From positions 1 to 14,889 of the forward strand of contig CALCJG010000131.1 of assembly GCA_937967705.1 (NCBI GenBank): a DNA stretch of 14,889 nucleotides, in the 5' to 3' direction. The translations under genes were made by a program, and so were the position numbers. Below the pieces are notes generated by a model. That model ran no database searches. It saw only the letters and a list, made by a program, of their open reading frames with translations, and had not been told where the DNA came from. Each line of letters starts with the position of its first letter. The stretch's first letter is position 1. Positions 1-7,097 of the stretch are shown here, one piece after another. This stretch comes from an uncultured Spirochaetia bacterium. Lineage in GTDB: Bacteria; Spirochaetota; UBA4802; JAGODF01.

Positions 1-579
1 TCCCCCTTCCTGGTTCTGCCGCGACCGGACCATCAGCAGCTCCGAATCCCCCCTGAGCCGCAGGAGGAAGTACCCCTTCCGCCCCAGTTCCATGTGGGAC
101 TCGCCGGTCAGGATCAGGCGCCCTCCCTCTGCAAGCCGGCTCCCGATTACGGCGCTGCGACCGTTCAGGGAAACAGGTCCCCGGAGGGCCAGAATCTCCT
201 GGGCATAGGGCAGGGAATCGCCGCCGGGTACGCGGAGAAGATTGAACAGGGCTCCAGCCGCCGCAAGGAAGAGAACAAGGCCGGTGGCCAGGCGGGGCCA
301 GAGCGGAGCGGCAAAAGGCCACAGGCGCCGGGCCTCCTTCCGGCTCTGGGATTTATCCGCCAACTCGCGGCAGCTTCGCAGCACCCGATCCCTCAAGAGC
401 GGCGGAGGTCCCTCAACCTTATTACCGGGACCTTCCAGGAGTTTCCTCAACTCGTCCCGGCGAGCGGTACACGGAGCGCACAGGCGCAGGTGTGCTTCCA
501 AGGCCCTGGCCCGTTTCCGATCCAGAAATCCCGCCAAGTAATAAAGGAGTTCCCTGTTGTCCGGATGTCTATTCATCAT
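1..579 (-). CDS. Anti-sigma factor, ZAS zinc finger plus FecR-like domain (3' end outside window)
   Basis: Likely membrane-bound anti-sigma factor that holds the ECF sigma encoded just upstream. The frame is open for all 193 codons to the window edge, so the C-terminus is missing. Residues 30-37 read HLRLCAPC, the HxxxCxxC signature of zinc-binding anti-sigma domains, inside an N-terminal helical region (about 1-75). Residues about 96-115 are one hydrophobic membrane segment. From about 127 the chain has the FecR-like pattern 'ALRGPVSLNG...GSRLAEGGRLILTG', predicted outside the inner membrane. The gene starts 20 nt after the sigma stop codon, as usual for sigma/anti-sigma pairs. Two adjacent ATGs compete. 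GAGGAG touches the first (579) and lies 3 nt from the second (576), so the second may be the one used. What its FecR part senses is unknown. Family assignment is from motifs only. Confidence 0.85.
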   Translation of the reverse strand, partial: MMNRHPDNRELLYYLAGFLDRKRARALEAHLRLCAPCTARRDELRKLLEGPGNKVEGPPPLLRDRVLRSCRELADKSQSRKEARRLWPFAAPLWPRLATGLVLFLAAAGALFNLLRVPGGDSLPYAQEILALRGPVSLNGRSAVIGSRLAEGGRLILTGESHMELGRKGYFLLRLRGDSELLMVRSRQNQEGG

Positions 580-599
580 CTCCTCTAAATTGATACAAC

Positions 600-1145
600 T
601 CAGCCCAGGAAAATTGTCAGAAACATCAGAAATTTTTCCCCATATCCCGATTTTTTCAGCTCCCGGGCCAGGACCGTAAGCACCTCGGCAAGCCTTCTCC
701 GCACCGATCGTTCGGATATCCCCAGATTAAGGGCAATCTCCTCGTAGGTGAGGTTCAGGTCCCTCTTCATAAGGAAAATGGCGCGGCCCCTCTCATCCAG
801 GCTCTCCAGGAGCTCGTTAATCCTTTGATGAAGCTCCCTCAATTCCAGGCCGGCAGCTACATCGTCAGAGGCCGCCGCCTCCGGGACATCCTCCAGGGAT
901 CGTCCAGAATTCCTGTCCCCACGCTTCAGATAGTTCAGAGAGAGATTGTAGGCGGTTTTATAGAGGAAAGGCCTGATGGTTTCTTCCTTGATTTCATATT
1001 TTTGCGAATAGCGCATGAGGTTTACGAAACAGTCATGGAGGAGATCCTCTGCCGCCTCGCGGACATGGACAAGCCGGACGAGGAAGATGAAAAGCTCCCG
1101 GCTGTGAAGATCGTAGAGTTCCGCGATTTTTTTTTCAGTCAGCAT
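600..1145 (-). CDS. ECF-type RNA polymerase sigma factor
   Basis: A 181-residue sigma-70 family factor of the extracytoplasmic-function group, directing RNA polymerase to a set of promoters, probably envelope-related. Region 2 spans about residues 9-75, including the core-binding stretch 'AAEDLLHDCFVNLMRY' and 'RPFLYKTAYNLSLNYLKR' for -10 recognition. Region 4 spans about 108-160 with the helix-turn-helix 'LTYEEIALNLGISERSVRRR'. No regions 1 or 3 are present, and the length fits ECF factors. The C-terminus is odd: after region 4 it ends in a short hydrophobic tail, FLMFLTIFLG. The downstream gene is the putative anti-sigma factor, so the two are probably co-transcribed and the sigma is held at the membrane until a signal releases it. 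No clear ECF-type -35 GGAAC was seen upstream, so autoregulation is not supported. The ATG at 1145 has only a weak upstream purine stretch. Confidence 0.9.
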   Translation of the reverse strand: MLTEKKIAELYDLHSRELFIFLVRLVHVREAAEDLLHDCFVNLMRYSQKYEIKEETIRPFLYKTAYNLSLNYLKRGDRNSGRSLEDVPEAAASDDVAAGLELRELHQRINELLESLDERGRAIFLMKRDLNLTYEEIALNLGISERSVRRRLAEVLTVLARELKKSGYGEKFLMFLTIFLG

Positions 1146-1174
1146 CTTTTTTTTGTCCGTCCCCTCTCCCCTGT

Positions 1175-1185
1175 TTGTAGTACAA
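1175..1185. promoter_or_regulatory. Small perfect palindrome in the divergent promoter region
   Basis: TTGTA-G-TACAA is an 11-nt perfect palindrome in the 80-bp gap between the divergent sigma-factor and small basic protein genes. The hexamer TACAAT at its right side (1181-1186) recurs at 1202-1207, exactly 21 bp or two helical turns away. Either copy could be a -10 element for the rightward gene, but neither has a well-spaced -35. An operator or overlapping promoter is possible; chance is not excluded at this length. Confidence 0.25.
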
Positions 1186-1225
1186 TCAGAGCCGCAAATA
1201 ATACAATGAAAAAAGGAGTAGAGCC

Positions 1226-1462
1226 ATGAAAAAACTTTTACTGCTTGTTACCGCGATCATCTTCAGCATGAGCCTGGCCGTTTCAGCCCAGGATGCCGAG
1301 AAGGTCAAGACGGAAGAGAAGACAAAAAACGACGGGACCAATAAAGAACTCAAGGTCCGCGAGAGGACGCGCTTAAAAAAACAGAACCGTAAAAACAAAA
1401 AGGAATGCAAAAAGGATATGAAGCGTGAAAGGAAGAGAGCCAAGACCGGTGAAGGAAAATAA
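1226..1462 (+). CDS. Small, highly basic secreted protein
   Basis: A 78-residue protein with a clear Sec signal peptide: KK at positions 2-3, a hydrophobic core, and AVSA just before a cleavage after about residue 21. The mature part is only about 57 residues and contains 17 Lys and 7 Arg, with almost no hydrophobic residues and one Cys, so it is probably unfolded and strongly cationic. No family is recognised. It could bind nucleic acid, polyanionic lipid or peptidoglycan in the periplasm, or be a small structural envelope protein; these are guesses. The start is firm: GGAG lies 7 nt before the ATG. It is divergent from the ECF sigma gene and followed by a strong terminator, so it is probably a monocistronic transcript. 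Its position next to the sigma suggests, without proof, that it is a target of that sigma. Confidence 0.7.
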   Translation: MKKLLLLVTAIIFSMSLAVSAQDAEKVKTEEKTKNDGTNKELKVRERTRLKKQNRKNKKECKKDMKRERKRAKTGEGK

Positions 1463-1497
1463 CCGGAAAGGATTTCGGAAAAAAAGGTGACATATCG

Positions 1498-1530
1498 AAA
1501 CCAGTCTTCCCCCCTGGGAAGACTGGTTTT
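1498..1530 (+). terminator. Rho-independent terminator
   Basis: An 11-bp perfect stem (CCAGTCTTCCC paired with GGGAAGACTGG) with a 4-nt loop is extended to 14 bp by AAA/TTT and ends in TTTT. It lies 35 bp after the small basic protein gene and before the beta-barrel gene, so it should separate the two transcripts. Confidence 0.85.
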
Positions 1531-1535
1531 ATGCG

Positions 1536-1566
1536 TTGACAAAGGTCAGTCCGTCAGCCATCTATT
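1536..1566 (+). promoter_or_regulatory. Possible sigma-70 promoter for the beta-barrel gene
   Basis: An exact TTGACA (1536-1541) follows the terminator directly and lies upstream of the beta-barrel gene. The best -10 nearby is TCTATT (1561-1566) at a spacing of 19, a 4-of-6 match. The -35 is good and the -10 is poor. Confidence 0.3.
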
Positions 1567-1595
1567 GTGGAATTAATTATTATGAGGAAACCTCT

Positions 1596-2555
1596 ATGAA
1601 GAACAATCACCGATTAAAAATCATTCTCTTGAACATCTTCCTGCTCTGTCTCACCCTGATATTTGCAACGGCAGTCCATTCCGAACCGGCGGACGACACC
1701 GAGGACGAGAGCGGTTTCAGCTTTACGATAGGCACCAAGGGATACTACTCTTCCGGAGTGGCGGAAGACAACTTCTACTACAAGCCCTTCGGCGAACTGG
1801 AATACACCCATCCCTTCTTCACAGCCATGGCCGGGGGATACCGCTATCAGAACTATCAGATTACCGACGGATACGGGAACTACTCCACCATCAACTTCAA
1901 CCAAGGGGGCGGGGAGCTGACGCTAACCCCCGTTAAATGGCTGGAATTCGGCGGGTCTTATCTTTATGCCGGCGGGGACAAGAGCTACAAATCCGGGGAA
2001 TACTCCGGGGCTCTGACCCTCTATTTCAGCCCCTTTACCATCAGCGGCGACTATACGCGAAAGAAAACCAGCTATACCTTCGATTTGACAGAGGTTAAAA
2101 GAACCGACTACGATTATTCTGGAACCCTGGAATACGAGATCAGCGATACCGTAAGCGTGGAAGGGGAATACACCTTCCTCAACAATCATTTCGACACCCT
2201 GGATTACGATTACAATCAGAAAATCGGACGTCTGGGCGCCATCCTCACATTCTCCGAAAGTTTTAATCTCATGTTCGGAGCGAGCGCAGGGGTAGACTCA
2301 TCTAAATATTCCATTTACGGCGGAGATGCGAGCCTGACGGCGCGGTTCTTCGGCGGCTTGAAACTCACACTGCTCTACAATTATTACTATTACGCACCAC
2401 CGTCCCAGGGCTCATCAGGAACCGGCGGCCGCAAAGGGGGAACTGTCACAACCACAGACGGTTCCACCCAGACCAACCCTTTCCTCAAGACCTCTCTTGT
2501 CGGGGAGTCTTATTCCTCCCACACCCTGGGTGCTGGCATATCCTACACATTTTGA
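1596..2555 (+). CDS. Outer-membrane beta-barrel protein, unknown function
   Basis: A 319-residue exported protein. A signal peptide covers about residues 1-29 (hydrophobic core, then AVHS before EPADD). The mature chain is rich in Tyr, Gly and Thr with alternating aromatic and polar residues (for example 'TIGTKGYYSSG', 'YNYYYYAPP') and polar turns, as in transmembrane beta-strands. It ends in 'LGAGISYTF', a typical C-terminal beta-signal with terminal Phe for assembly by the BAM machinery. A low-complexity Gly/Ser/Thr segment near residues 268-290 looks like a long surface loop. The chosen ATG has GAGG 8 nt upstream and begins the signal peptide; an in-frame TTG at 1536 would add 20 residues with no signal character. 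It is probably a pore or structural surface protein of roughly 12-16 strands. No specific family is recognised. Confidence 0.7.
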   Translation: MKNNHRLKIILLNIFLLCLTLIFATAVHSEPADDTEDESGFSFTIGTKGYYSSGVAEDNFYYKPFGELEYTHPFFTAMAGGYRYQNYQITDGYGNYSTINFNQGGGELTLTPVKWLEFGGSYLYAGGDKSYKSGEYSGALTLYFSPFTISGDYTRKKTSYTFDLTEVKRTDYDYSGTLEYEISDTVSVEGEYTFLNNHFDTLDYDYNQKIGRLGAILTFSESFNLMFGASAGVDSSKYSIYGGDASLTARFFGGLKLTLLYNYYYYAPPSQGSSGTGGRKGGTVTTTDGSTQTNPFLKTSLVGESYSSHTLGAGISYTF

Positions 2556-2843
2556 AGAATAGTTTACTCCTGAATACTCTGCCCGGAAAAGCACATCCGG
2601 GCGGAATGAGATTCAAATTAATAGCGACATAATTGCAGAATCGTTCTTAACCACTAAGAAGTTCCCGTCATATAAATTAATTTTCATAAAAAAATGGAAT
2701 TTTTTTATGTCCCGTATCATTTTATCATTGACTTTTCAATTAATTTTAATATATGTTCACATGAATCCAATAAATTAATTTTTATATAGTCGTTTCCCGT
2801 CCATCACAAGAAAGAAATCTTATGATCAGGGGCTTGTGCGATC
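2556..2843. other. AT-rich spacer with hairpins and repeated AATTAATTTT
   Basis: No convincing gene lies in these 288 bases. A hairpin, GCCCGG/CCGGGC (2581-2602, 10-nt loop), follows the barrel gene but has no T-run, so it is at best a weak terminator. AATTAATTTT occurs three times (2675-2684, 2738-2747, 2773-2782). A perfect 10-bp A/T palindrome with a 5-nt loop lies at 2685-2709. Such DNA is likely curved and could be a promoter upstream region or a nucleoid-protein site. Confidence 0.5.
2728..2755 (+). promoter_or_regulatory. Possible promoter for the 2844 gene
   Basis: TTGACT (2728-2733) and TATATG (2750-2755) are separated by 16 bp within the AT-rich spacer, about 90 bp ahead of the next gene. 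The sequence is AT-biased enough that chance matches are likely. Confidence 0.3.
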
Positions 2844-3761
2844 ATGAAAAACACCCTCGAGGCCTCAAATATGCGTTTTCGTCAGACAGTCAATCTTCTG
2901 GCCCGTCATGTCGTGGAAAAAGATCTCACAAGGGAGAGGCTGCAAAAGGAGATCGATACGCGGTTCTGCGATGCCTCCCGGGATCAGAAGGAAGATCTGC
3001 TGAAGCACATCCTGCATAAGAGCTATATAAGCGCCTGGATCACGAACCGGCCCTCAGGCACATCCCCCCTGACCATTGAAAAGCCCCAGAGCCTGGAAAA
3101 TTTCCGCCGCTTGGAAAAGAATCTCAAGGGCTGTTTTGCCCTCAAACTGGCCCGACACATCTGCAAATCCGCCGAAAAGGCCGGTGCATCTTCAACAGCG
3201 GGCTGGACCGAAGACTTCTCCGAGACCTGCTTGAAATCCTTCTCCCTGAAGTCCTTCCCGGGAGAAGCAGCTGACCGGGAACTCCTTCTCATCGCCATCA
3301 AGCAATCGCTGGCCATCATACGAAAGACCTCCCTCTTTACCGAAAACGGTAACGCCTTCGGAGCCGCTGGCCGGGAGTGTTCGGATTTTTCCCTCTACAT
3401 CGATCTCCTTTCCGCCTTTTGGGAGAAGGTGTCCTGGGAAGAAATATTCCCCTCGAACCCCGAAGCCGCCCGGGAGATTCAGAGGAACCGGCATATACTC
3501 ATCGACCTCGTAGCCCATGCAGAGGACGTATTCAAGCTGGATGACATCGCCAACCAGTTCTTTGACATGACGGGCTTCGGCCGCATCAATGATCTTTTCC
3601 TAATATCCTTCCTGGATTTCTACTTTTTCACCTGGCTGAGCCATTTCGGCATCGTAAAGTACCTCTCGGGGGATGACCACGAGGCGGTGCGGCTGGAGAA
3701 GACTCCCCAGGGGCAGGAACTGCTCCGCATTCTGCAGGGTAACCCTCTGCAGGCCTCATAA
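2844..3761 (+). CDS. Uncharacterised cytoplasmic helical protein
   Basis: A 305-residue protein of no family recognised here. It has no signal peptide or membrane segment and is predicted to be mostly alpha-helical. The N-terminal 60 residues are charged and helical ('VEKDLTRERLQKEIDTRF'). The C-terminal part has an aromatic-rich helix ('FLDFYFFTWLSHFG') followed by 'VRLEKTPQGQELL', which faintly recalls the end of a winged-helix domain, but this is not firm. GC-rich codon use matches the left flank. The first ATG (2844) has only AGGGG about 11 nt upstream. ATG 2871 (residue 10) has GAGG 8 nt upstream and may be the true start, giving 296 residues. It stands alone: the next gene converges on it. 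It is a real gene by length and coding character, but the function is open. Confidence 0.65.
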   Translation: MKNTLEASNMRFRQTVNLLARHVVEKDLTRERLQKEIDTRFCDASRDQKEDLLKHILHKSYISAWITNRPSGTSPLTIEKPQSLENFRRLEKNLKGCFALKLARHICKSAEKAGASSTAGWTEDFSETCLKSFSLKSFPGEAADRELLLIAIKQSLAIIRKTSLFTENGNAFGAAGRECSDFSLYIDLLSAFWEKVSWEEIFPSNPEAAREIQRNRHILIDLVAHAEDVFKLDDIANQFFDMTGFGRINDLFLISFLDFYFFTWLSHFGIVKYLSGDDHEAVRLEKTPQGQELLRILQGNPLQAS

Positions 3762-3841
3762 GACCGCAGACAGCGATTCATACAAGTCCCGGGCTCCCGG
3801 CGGGAACAGTCTCGTGCTGTTTAATATTCGATCAGCTATAA

Positions 3842-4579
3842 CTAAAATTGACGCGCCGGACGTACTAGACAACCGTTGCCCTTATTTGTCGTTCCCTGGG
3901 ATCGGTTGTCGAATACCTCATACCAGGCATTACCCGCGTCCAGCTCCGTGGAACTCCAGTAATACGCCGCGATGGTATCGAAGTTCCCCAAGCCCTGATT
4001 CCTTAAATTGACATACATGTAGTCTAGCTGCGTCAGGGTTGGTAGAAACCAGTCGTCGTAACCGCCGTAGCTGTAGCTCCCGCAGTTGGCGACGGCATCA
4101 TTCCAGGAATAGGCTGTACCTCCCCCCAGGTCGGGGGGAGCTGCTTCGAGATAGCGCCAGCCATCAGCCACGGCGTTGGGGTTTTCGTAGAATATCAGCC
4201 CTCCCGCGGGTCCAGAGCCGCCCACATGAGAGGTATCAATCCACTGGGCAAAGAGCACCGTTCGGTTTTTTATGATCTTAAAAATATTGCCGGGGGCATA
4301 GGTTGTGCCTGTTCCGTCAGGGGCGCTGTTCCAGCCGATAAAAGTGCTGTACATCTTTGCAAGGGAACCAGTGTTGCCGGCCACGGTCACGGTATCCTCG
4401 TAGCCGTAGGCGGTATCGTCCCGCGGGACATCACCCCCCGTATGGCCGTTGCCGTAATAAAAGACGCGAAAGGGAAGAGGGTCCCGCTCGTCATAAACGG
4501 AATCGAGCCCCTCCCAGCAGGAGATGAGGCTGGCAAGTAAAAGTACGAGCGCAGGCCCCAGGCGTAGAGTTGCTTTCAT
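3842..4579 (-). CDS. Lipoprotein with Listeria-Bacteroides repeat and DUF1566 domain
   Basis: A 245-residue surface lipoprotein. The N-terminus ends in the lipobox LISC (Cys21), so it should be lipidated and anchored to the outer membrane. Residues about 37-113 form one Listeria-Bacteroides repeat (beta-grasp type): 'FYYGNGHTGGDVP', then 'FIGWNSAPDGTGTTYAPG' and 'LFAQW', with the family's conserved GNG, GWN and AQW positions. Residues about 120-245 match DUF1566: 'GLIFYENP', 'DGWRYLEAAP', 'DDWFLPTLTQLD', 'YYWSSTE' and a final 'VRPAR'. This two-domain pattern is familiar in treponemes and other spirochaetes, where many copies may exist per genome, and in other gut or sediment bacteria. It probably acts in adhesion or ligand binding at the cell surface; no enzyme residues are evident. 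Here it is a single gene on the minus strand, convergent with the 2844 gene. The SD before its ATG is weak. Confidence 0.85.
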   Translation of the reverse strand: MKATLRLGPALVLLLASLISCWEGLDSVYDERDPLPFRVFYYGNGHTGGDVPRDDTAYGYEDTVTVAGNTGSLAKMYSTFIGWNSAPDGTGTTYAPGNIFKIIKNRTVLFAQWIDTSHVGGSGPAGGLIFYENPNAVADGWRYLEAAPPDLGGGTAYSWNDAVANCGSYSYGGYDDWFLPTLTQLDYMYVNLRNQGLGNFDTIAAYYWSSTELDAGNAWYEVFDNRSQGTTNKGNGCLVRPARQF

Positions 4580-4871
4580 TGAGTATAATTTCCGCTATGA
4601 AGTTTTGTCCCTTCCGGCGGGCAACCCCCACCGTTGAGGAATTGTATATGAACGTAATTCTTAACCCCTCCTGGCTTTTGTTAATGACAATAGTCTGATT
4701 TGTATTTACTTTCCAAATTTTAACTCATTAATACAAGAATAGGTATTCACACTATAATTTGGCAAATTTTTGAATTATTATTGATATATAATCATGACGT
4801 TATTATATTTAAATTTCCATCGTGTTTTCTATTGCACAACATTAAAAGGACAATCCACTCCGGAGAAAGTT
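4580..4871. other. Divergent regulatory spacer
   Basis: About 290 bases separate two divergent lipoprotein genes. A short GC-rich patch at 4611-4640 sits in otherwise AT-rich DNA. For the rightward gene the best promoter guess is TTGGCA (4759-4764), 17 bp, TGATAT (4782-4787). An exact TATAAT lies at 4787-4792 but lacks a properly spaced -35. No gene, terminator or riboswitch could be supported. Confidence 0.35.
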
Positions 4872-6212
4872 ATGAATAATAGACCAATTACTCTTCTATT
4901 TGGCACACTGATATTACTTGCAACAATCGGTCTTTCTACCCGCTGTAATAATGACACCCGCCCTGCCCGGGTAGTCATTAATCTTGGCGAGCAAGGTCAG
5001 ATTACCTTCCGACAGAACAGGGGATTGCTACAGATGTTTCTAGCTATGATGGATTTCTTAACTACCAAAGCCATGGCAGCGGTGCCCTCGAATATTGAGT
5101 CTATTAAGGTAAGCATAACCGCCTCAGACATGTCCGTCCTGGAAGCCAGCTTTGCTCCTACCGCTAACTCAGTAGAGCTCTTTGTCCCTGCCGGATCGGG
5201 GAGGGAAATCCGAGTGAGAGCCCTGGTAAAAGCAGATGACCCTGGTGCCGTTCTTTCCTTTGGCGGCAAGGTGGTGGTGGACCTGGAACCGGGAGAATCC
5301 AAAGAAGTTGATCTCAACATGGTTCCCTATGAGACAAAACTGGTCATGGCGGACTATATATATTCCCCCCGCCGAATTATTCAGGTTAACGATATAAGTG
5401 GAACGGGATACACAACGCTGACAGGCACTAATATAGACGCTAAATTAGGATCAGGTAGCTGGACCAGCTATTTTGCACCCTATGACGTCGCTTTCGATTC
5501 AAAAGGGCGCATCCTGATTGCGAATTATAGTTCTGCAACCGGGTATGGTCGAGTCCTCAGGGTAGACAACATCGCTGGTGATAACCCCTTTGCCTATCCT
5601 GACAAGACTGCACAAATTTATGCTCTTGCCGTGGATTATAACAACGGCTATGTATACTATGCCACTTCAACAGTAATATACCGTAATGACTTTACAGGAT
5701 CTGCAGGGTCCGAGACAACCATTATAAGTTCCGGGATCAGTAATATTCTCGGTATGGCAGTGGATGACAGAGGTAACCTCATCGTTATAGGTTATTATAA
5801 CACTATCGCAGCTAATGCCGCCATATATATCGACACTGCATCCAAAACTATAACAAATTATTATAATGCAAACCTCAACAACCCCTGGCATGTGCTAGTA
5901 AAATCTCCCAATATCTATATTGCCAACGCAAGCGGCGCCAGCGGATACAAAATCATACAACTGGATTCCAGCCTCAGATTTGTGAAAGCATACGGCAATT
6001 CGACAGCCTCGGTCAATACCGACAAGGGTATGTTTTATGCCCCCAGGAGATTTCTGGCCATTCGAAACGATAAGATTACTATTTTGGATGATTTAATAGG
6101 AGTTGAAGCAGACAAGCTTGTTTCCATGGATGATATAGACGGAACGAACTGGGAGACATATCCAAAAACAGGAAACGGGCAAAGCCTGTTCCACTTCTAT
6201 ACGCTTTGTTAG
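4872..6212 (+). CDS. Lipoprotein with shared N-terminal module and NHL-like beta-propeller
   Basis: A 446-residue exported protein, probably surface-exposed. The signal region ends GLSTRC with Cys25 as likely lipidation site; Arg at -1 is unusual for a lipobox. Residues about 33-153 form the module also found in the two minus-strand lipoproteins at 7098 and 8051: 'VVINL...GQITF', a hydrophobic stretch (52-70), 'VPAGSGREI', then 'LEPGESKEVDLNMVPY'. Residues about 155-446 look like a beta-propeller: repeated 'PYDVAFDSKGRILIANY', 'IYALAVDYNNGYVYYA', 'ILGMAVDDRGNLIVIGYY', as in NHL or SMP-30-like blades. The chosen ATG has GGAGA 5 nt upstream and begins the signal sequence; an upstream in-frame ATG at 4794 lacks an SD. 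A glycosyltransferase gene follows after 6 nt. Probable binding or adhesion role; no catalytic residues identified. Confidence 0.75.
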   Translation: MNNRPITLLFGTLILLATIGLSTRCNNDTRPARVVINLGEQGQITFRQNRGLLQMFLAMMDFLTTKAMAAVPSNIESIKVSITASDMSVLEASFAPTANSVELFVPAGSGREIRVRALVKADDPGAVLSFGGKVVVDLEPGESKEVDLNMVPYETKLVMADYIYSPRRIIQVNDISGTGYTTLTGTNIDAKLGSGSWTSYFAPYDVAFDSKGRILIANYSSATGYGRVLRVDNIAGDNPFAYPDKTAQIYALAVDYNNGYVYYATSTVIYRNDFTGSAGSETTIISSGISNILGMAVDDRGNLIVIGYYNTIAANAAIYIDTASKTITNYYNANLNNPWHVLVKSPNIYIANASGASGYKIIQLDSSLRFVKAYGNSTASVNTDKGMFYAPRRFLAIRNDKITILDDLIGVEADKLVSMDDIDGTNWETYPKTGNGQSLFHFYTLC

Positions 6213-6218
6213 TAGCGC

Positions 6219-7094
6219 TTGAAAATTCTCTACTACACCTCCGCCGTTTCTGGAACCGGGCGGCTGGTTTTCGGGATTTCCATTGGCAATGCCCTGCGGC
6301 GCAACGGTATTAGCTGCGAGTATTCCATATTAAGCAGCTCTCCCTACGGGCATTTGGCGGGAGATATACCCCATCGGGAAATCCCCATTGAGAGCGAGGA
6401 ACAACTCTCTCCCGGGAACTGGGAGAAATCCCATCTATACAATGCCCTGCGGGAAATTAATCCCGACATACTGCTGGTAAATCACTGTTGGTTCACCCTC
6501 TATCACTTTATGGACCAATTACCATGTAAAAAGATCTATCTTTCGGACCAGGTAATCGATGCCTTCTTTAAAATACCTCTGCCTGGCGGTGACATGGTCT
6601 TCAATCCCCGGCAGTATGACCAAGCCTTTCGTATCGAGCCCTTTAATTGCCCTTTCGAGATGGAGCTCATCAACCCCCTCATTATCCGCAACAGAGACGA
6701 AATCTTCAGCCGAGAAGAGGCCCTGCAAAGACTGGGATTGAAGGACAAGCCCCCTGTAGCCTTTTACGGATTCACAGGCAACCCGGGGGATCATGAACGC
6801 CACTGGAAGAAATACTCCTACCTTAAGGAGGAAGGATATCAATTGATATCATCAACCAGTTACCAAGGAGGGCTTTTCCCCATAGCAGATTACTACAACG
6901 CCTTCGATTTGATGATTTGCGGGGCCGGCTACAACCAGTTCTGGGAGGTCATCTACTTCGACAAGGAGGCCGTTTTCGAGGTGTCTCCCATGCATTTTAG
7001 CAAGCAGTACCGCCGGGTGCGGGAATGCCAGGAGTACACCTTTTCCGAAAACGGAGCCGATCGGTTGGTGCGGGTAATAACTCGTGAAATTTAG
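6219..7094 (+). CDS. MurG/GT28-like glycosyltransferase
   Basis: A 291-residue cytoplasmic protein with the GT-B glycosyltransferase plan. It begins 'MKILYYTSAVSGTGR', a first Rossmann strand followed by a Gly-rich loop where relatives have GTGGH or SGSGH. The C-terminal half has 'FDLMICGAGYNQFWE' (about 229-243), like the sugar-nucleotide binding motif with conserved Gly and Glu in MurG-type and 'predicted glycosyltransferase' families. It would transfer a sugar from a nucleotide sugar; donor and acceptor are unknown. It is shorter than MurG (about 350 residues). The start is a TTG only 6 nt after the lipoprotein stop with no visible SD, so translation is probably coupled to the upstream gene. 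That arrangement suggests its job is tied to the lipoprotein or the cell surface, which is inference. The stop lies 3 nt from that of the convergent gene. Confidence 0.7.
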   Translation: MKILYYTSAVSGTGRLVFGISIGNALRRNGISCEYSILSSSPYGHLAGDIPHREIPIESEEQLSPGNWEKSHLYNALREINPDILLVNHCWFTLYHFMDQLPCKKIYLSDQVIDAFFKIPLPGGDMVFNPRQYDQAFRIEPFNCPFEMELINPLIIRNRDEIFSREEALQRLGLKDKPPVAFYGFTGNPGDHERHWKKYSYLKEEGYQLISSTSYQGGLFPIADYYNAFDLMICGAGYNQFWEVIYFDKEAVFEVSPMHFSKQYRRVRECQEYTFSENGADRLVRVITREI

Positions 7095-7097
7095 ACA

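Noticed and set aside
94..588. Plus-strand open frame of 164 codons (and a nested one at 242-541)
   Set aside because: It lies opposite the anti-sigma gene, is low in hydrophobic structure, lacks an SD, and the minus-strand frame has clear domain motifs.
825..1229. Plus-strand open frame of 134 codons
   Set aside because: Antisense shadow of the ECF sigma factor gene, whose minus-strand product is unmistakable.
2822..3019. Open frame of 65 codons overlapping the start of the 2844 gene
   Set aside because: Different frame inside a gene with good coding character; basic low-complexity product.
3762..3841. Possible terminator between the convergent 2844 and 3842 genes
   Set aside because: Only a 5-bp AACAG/CTGTT stem with no T-run; not convincing.
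4611..4640. GC-rich patch that might be a riboswitch or structured RNA
   Set aside because: No conserved riboswitch core could be recognised and the possible hairpin is imperfect.
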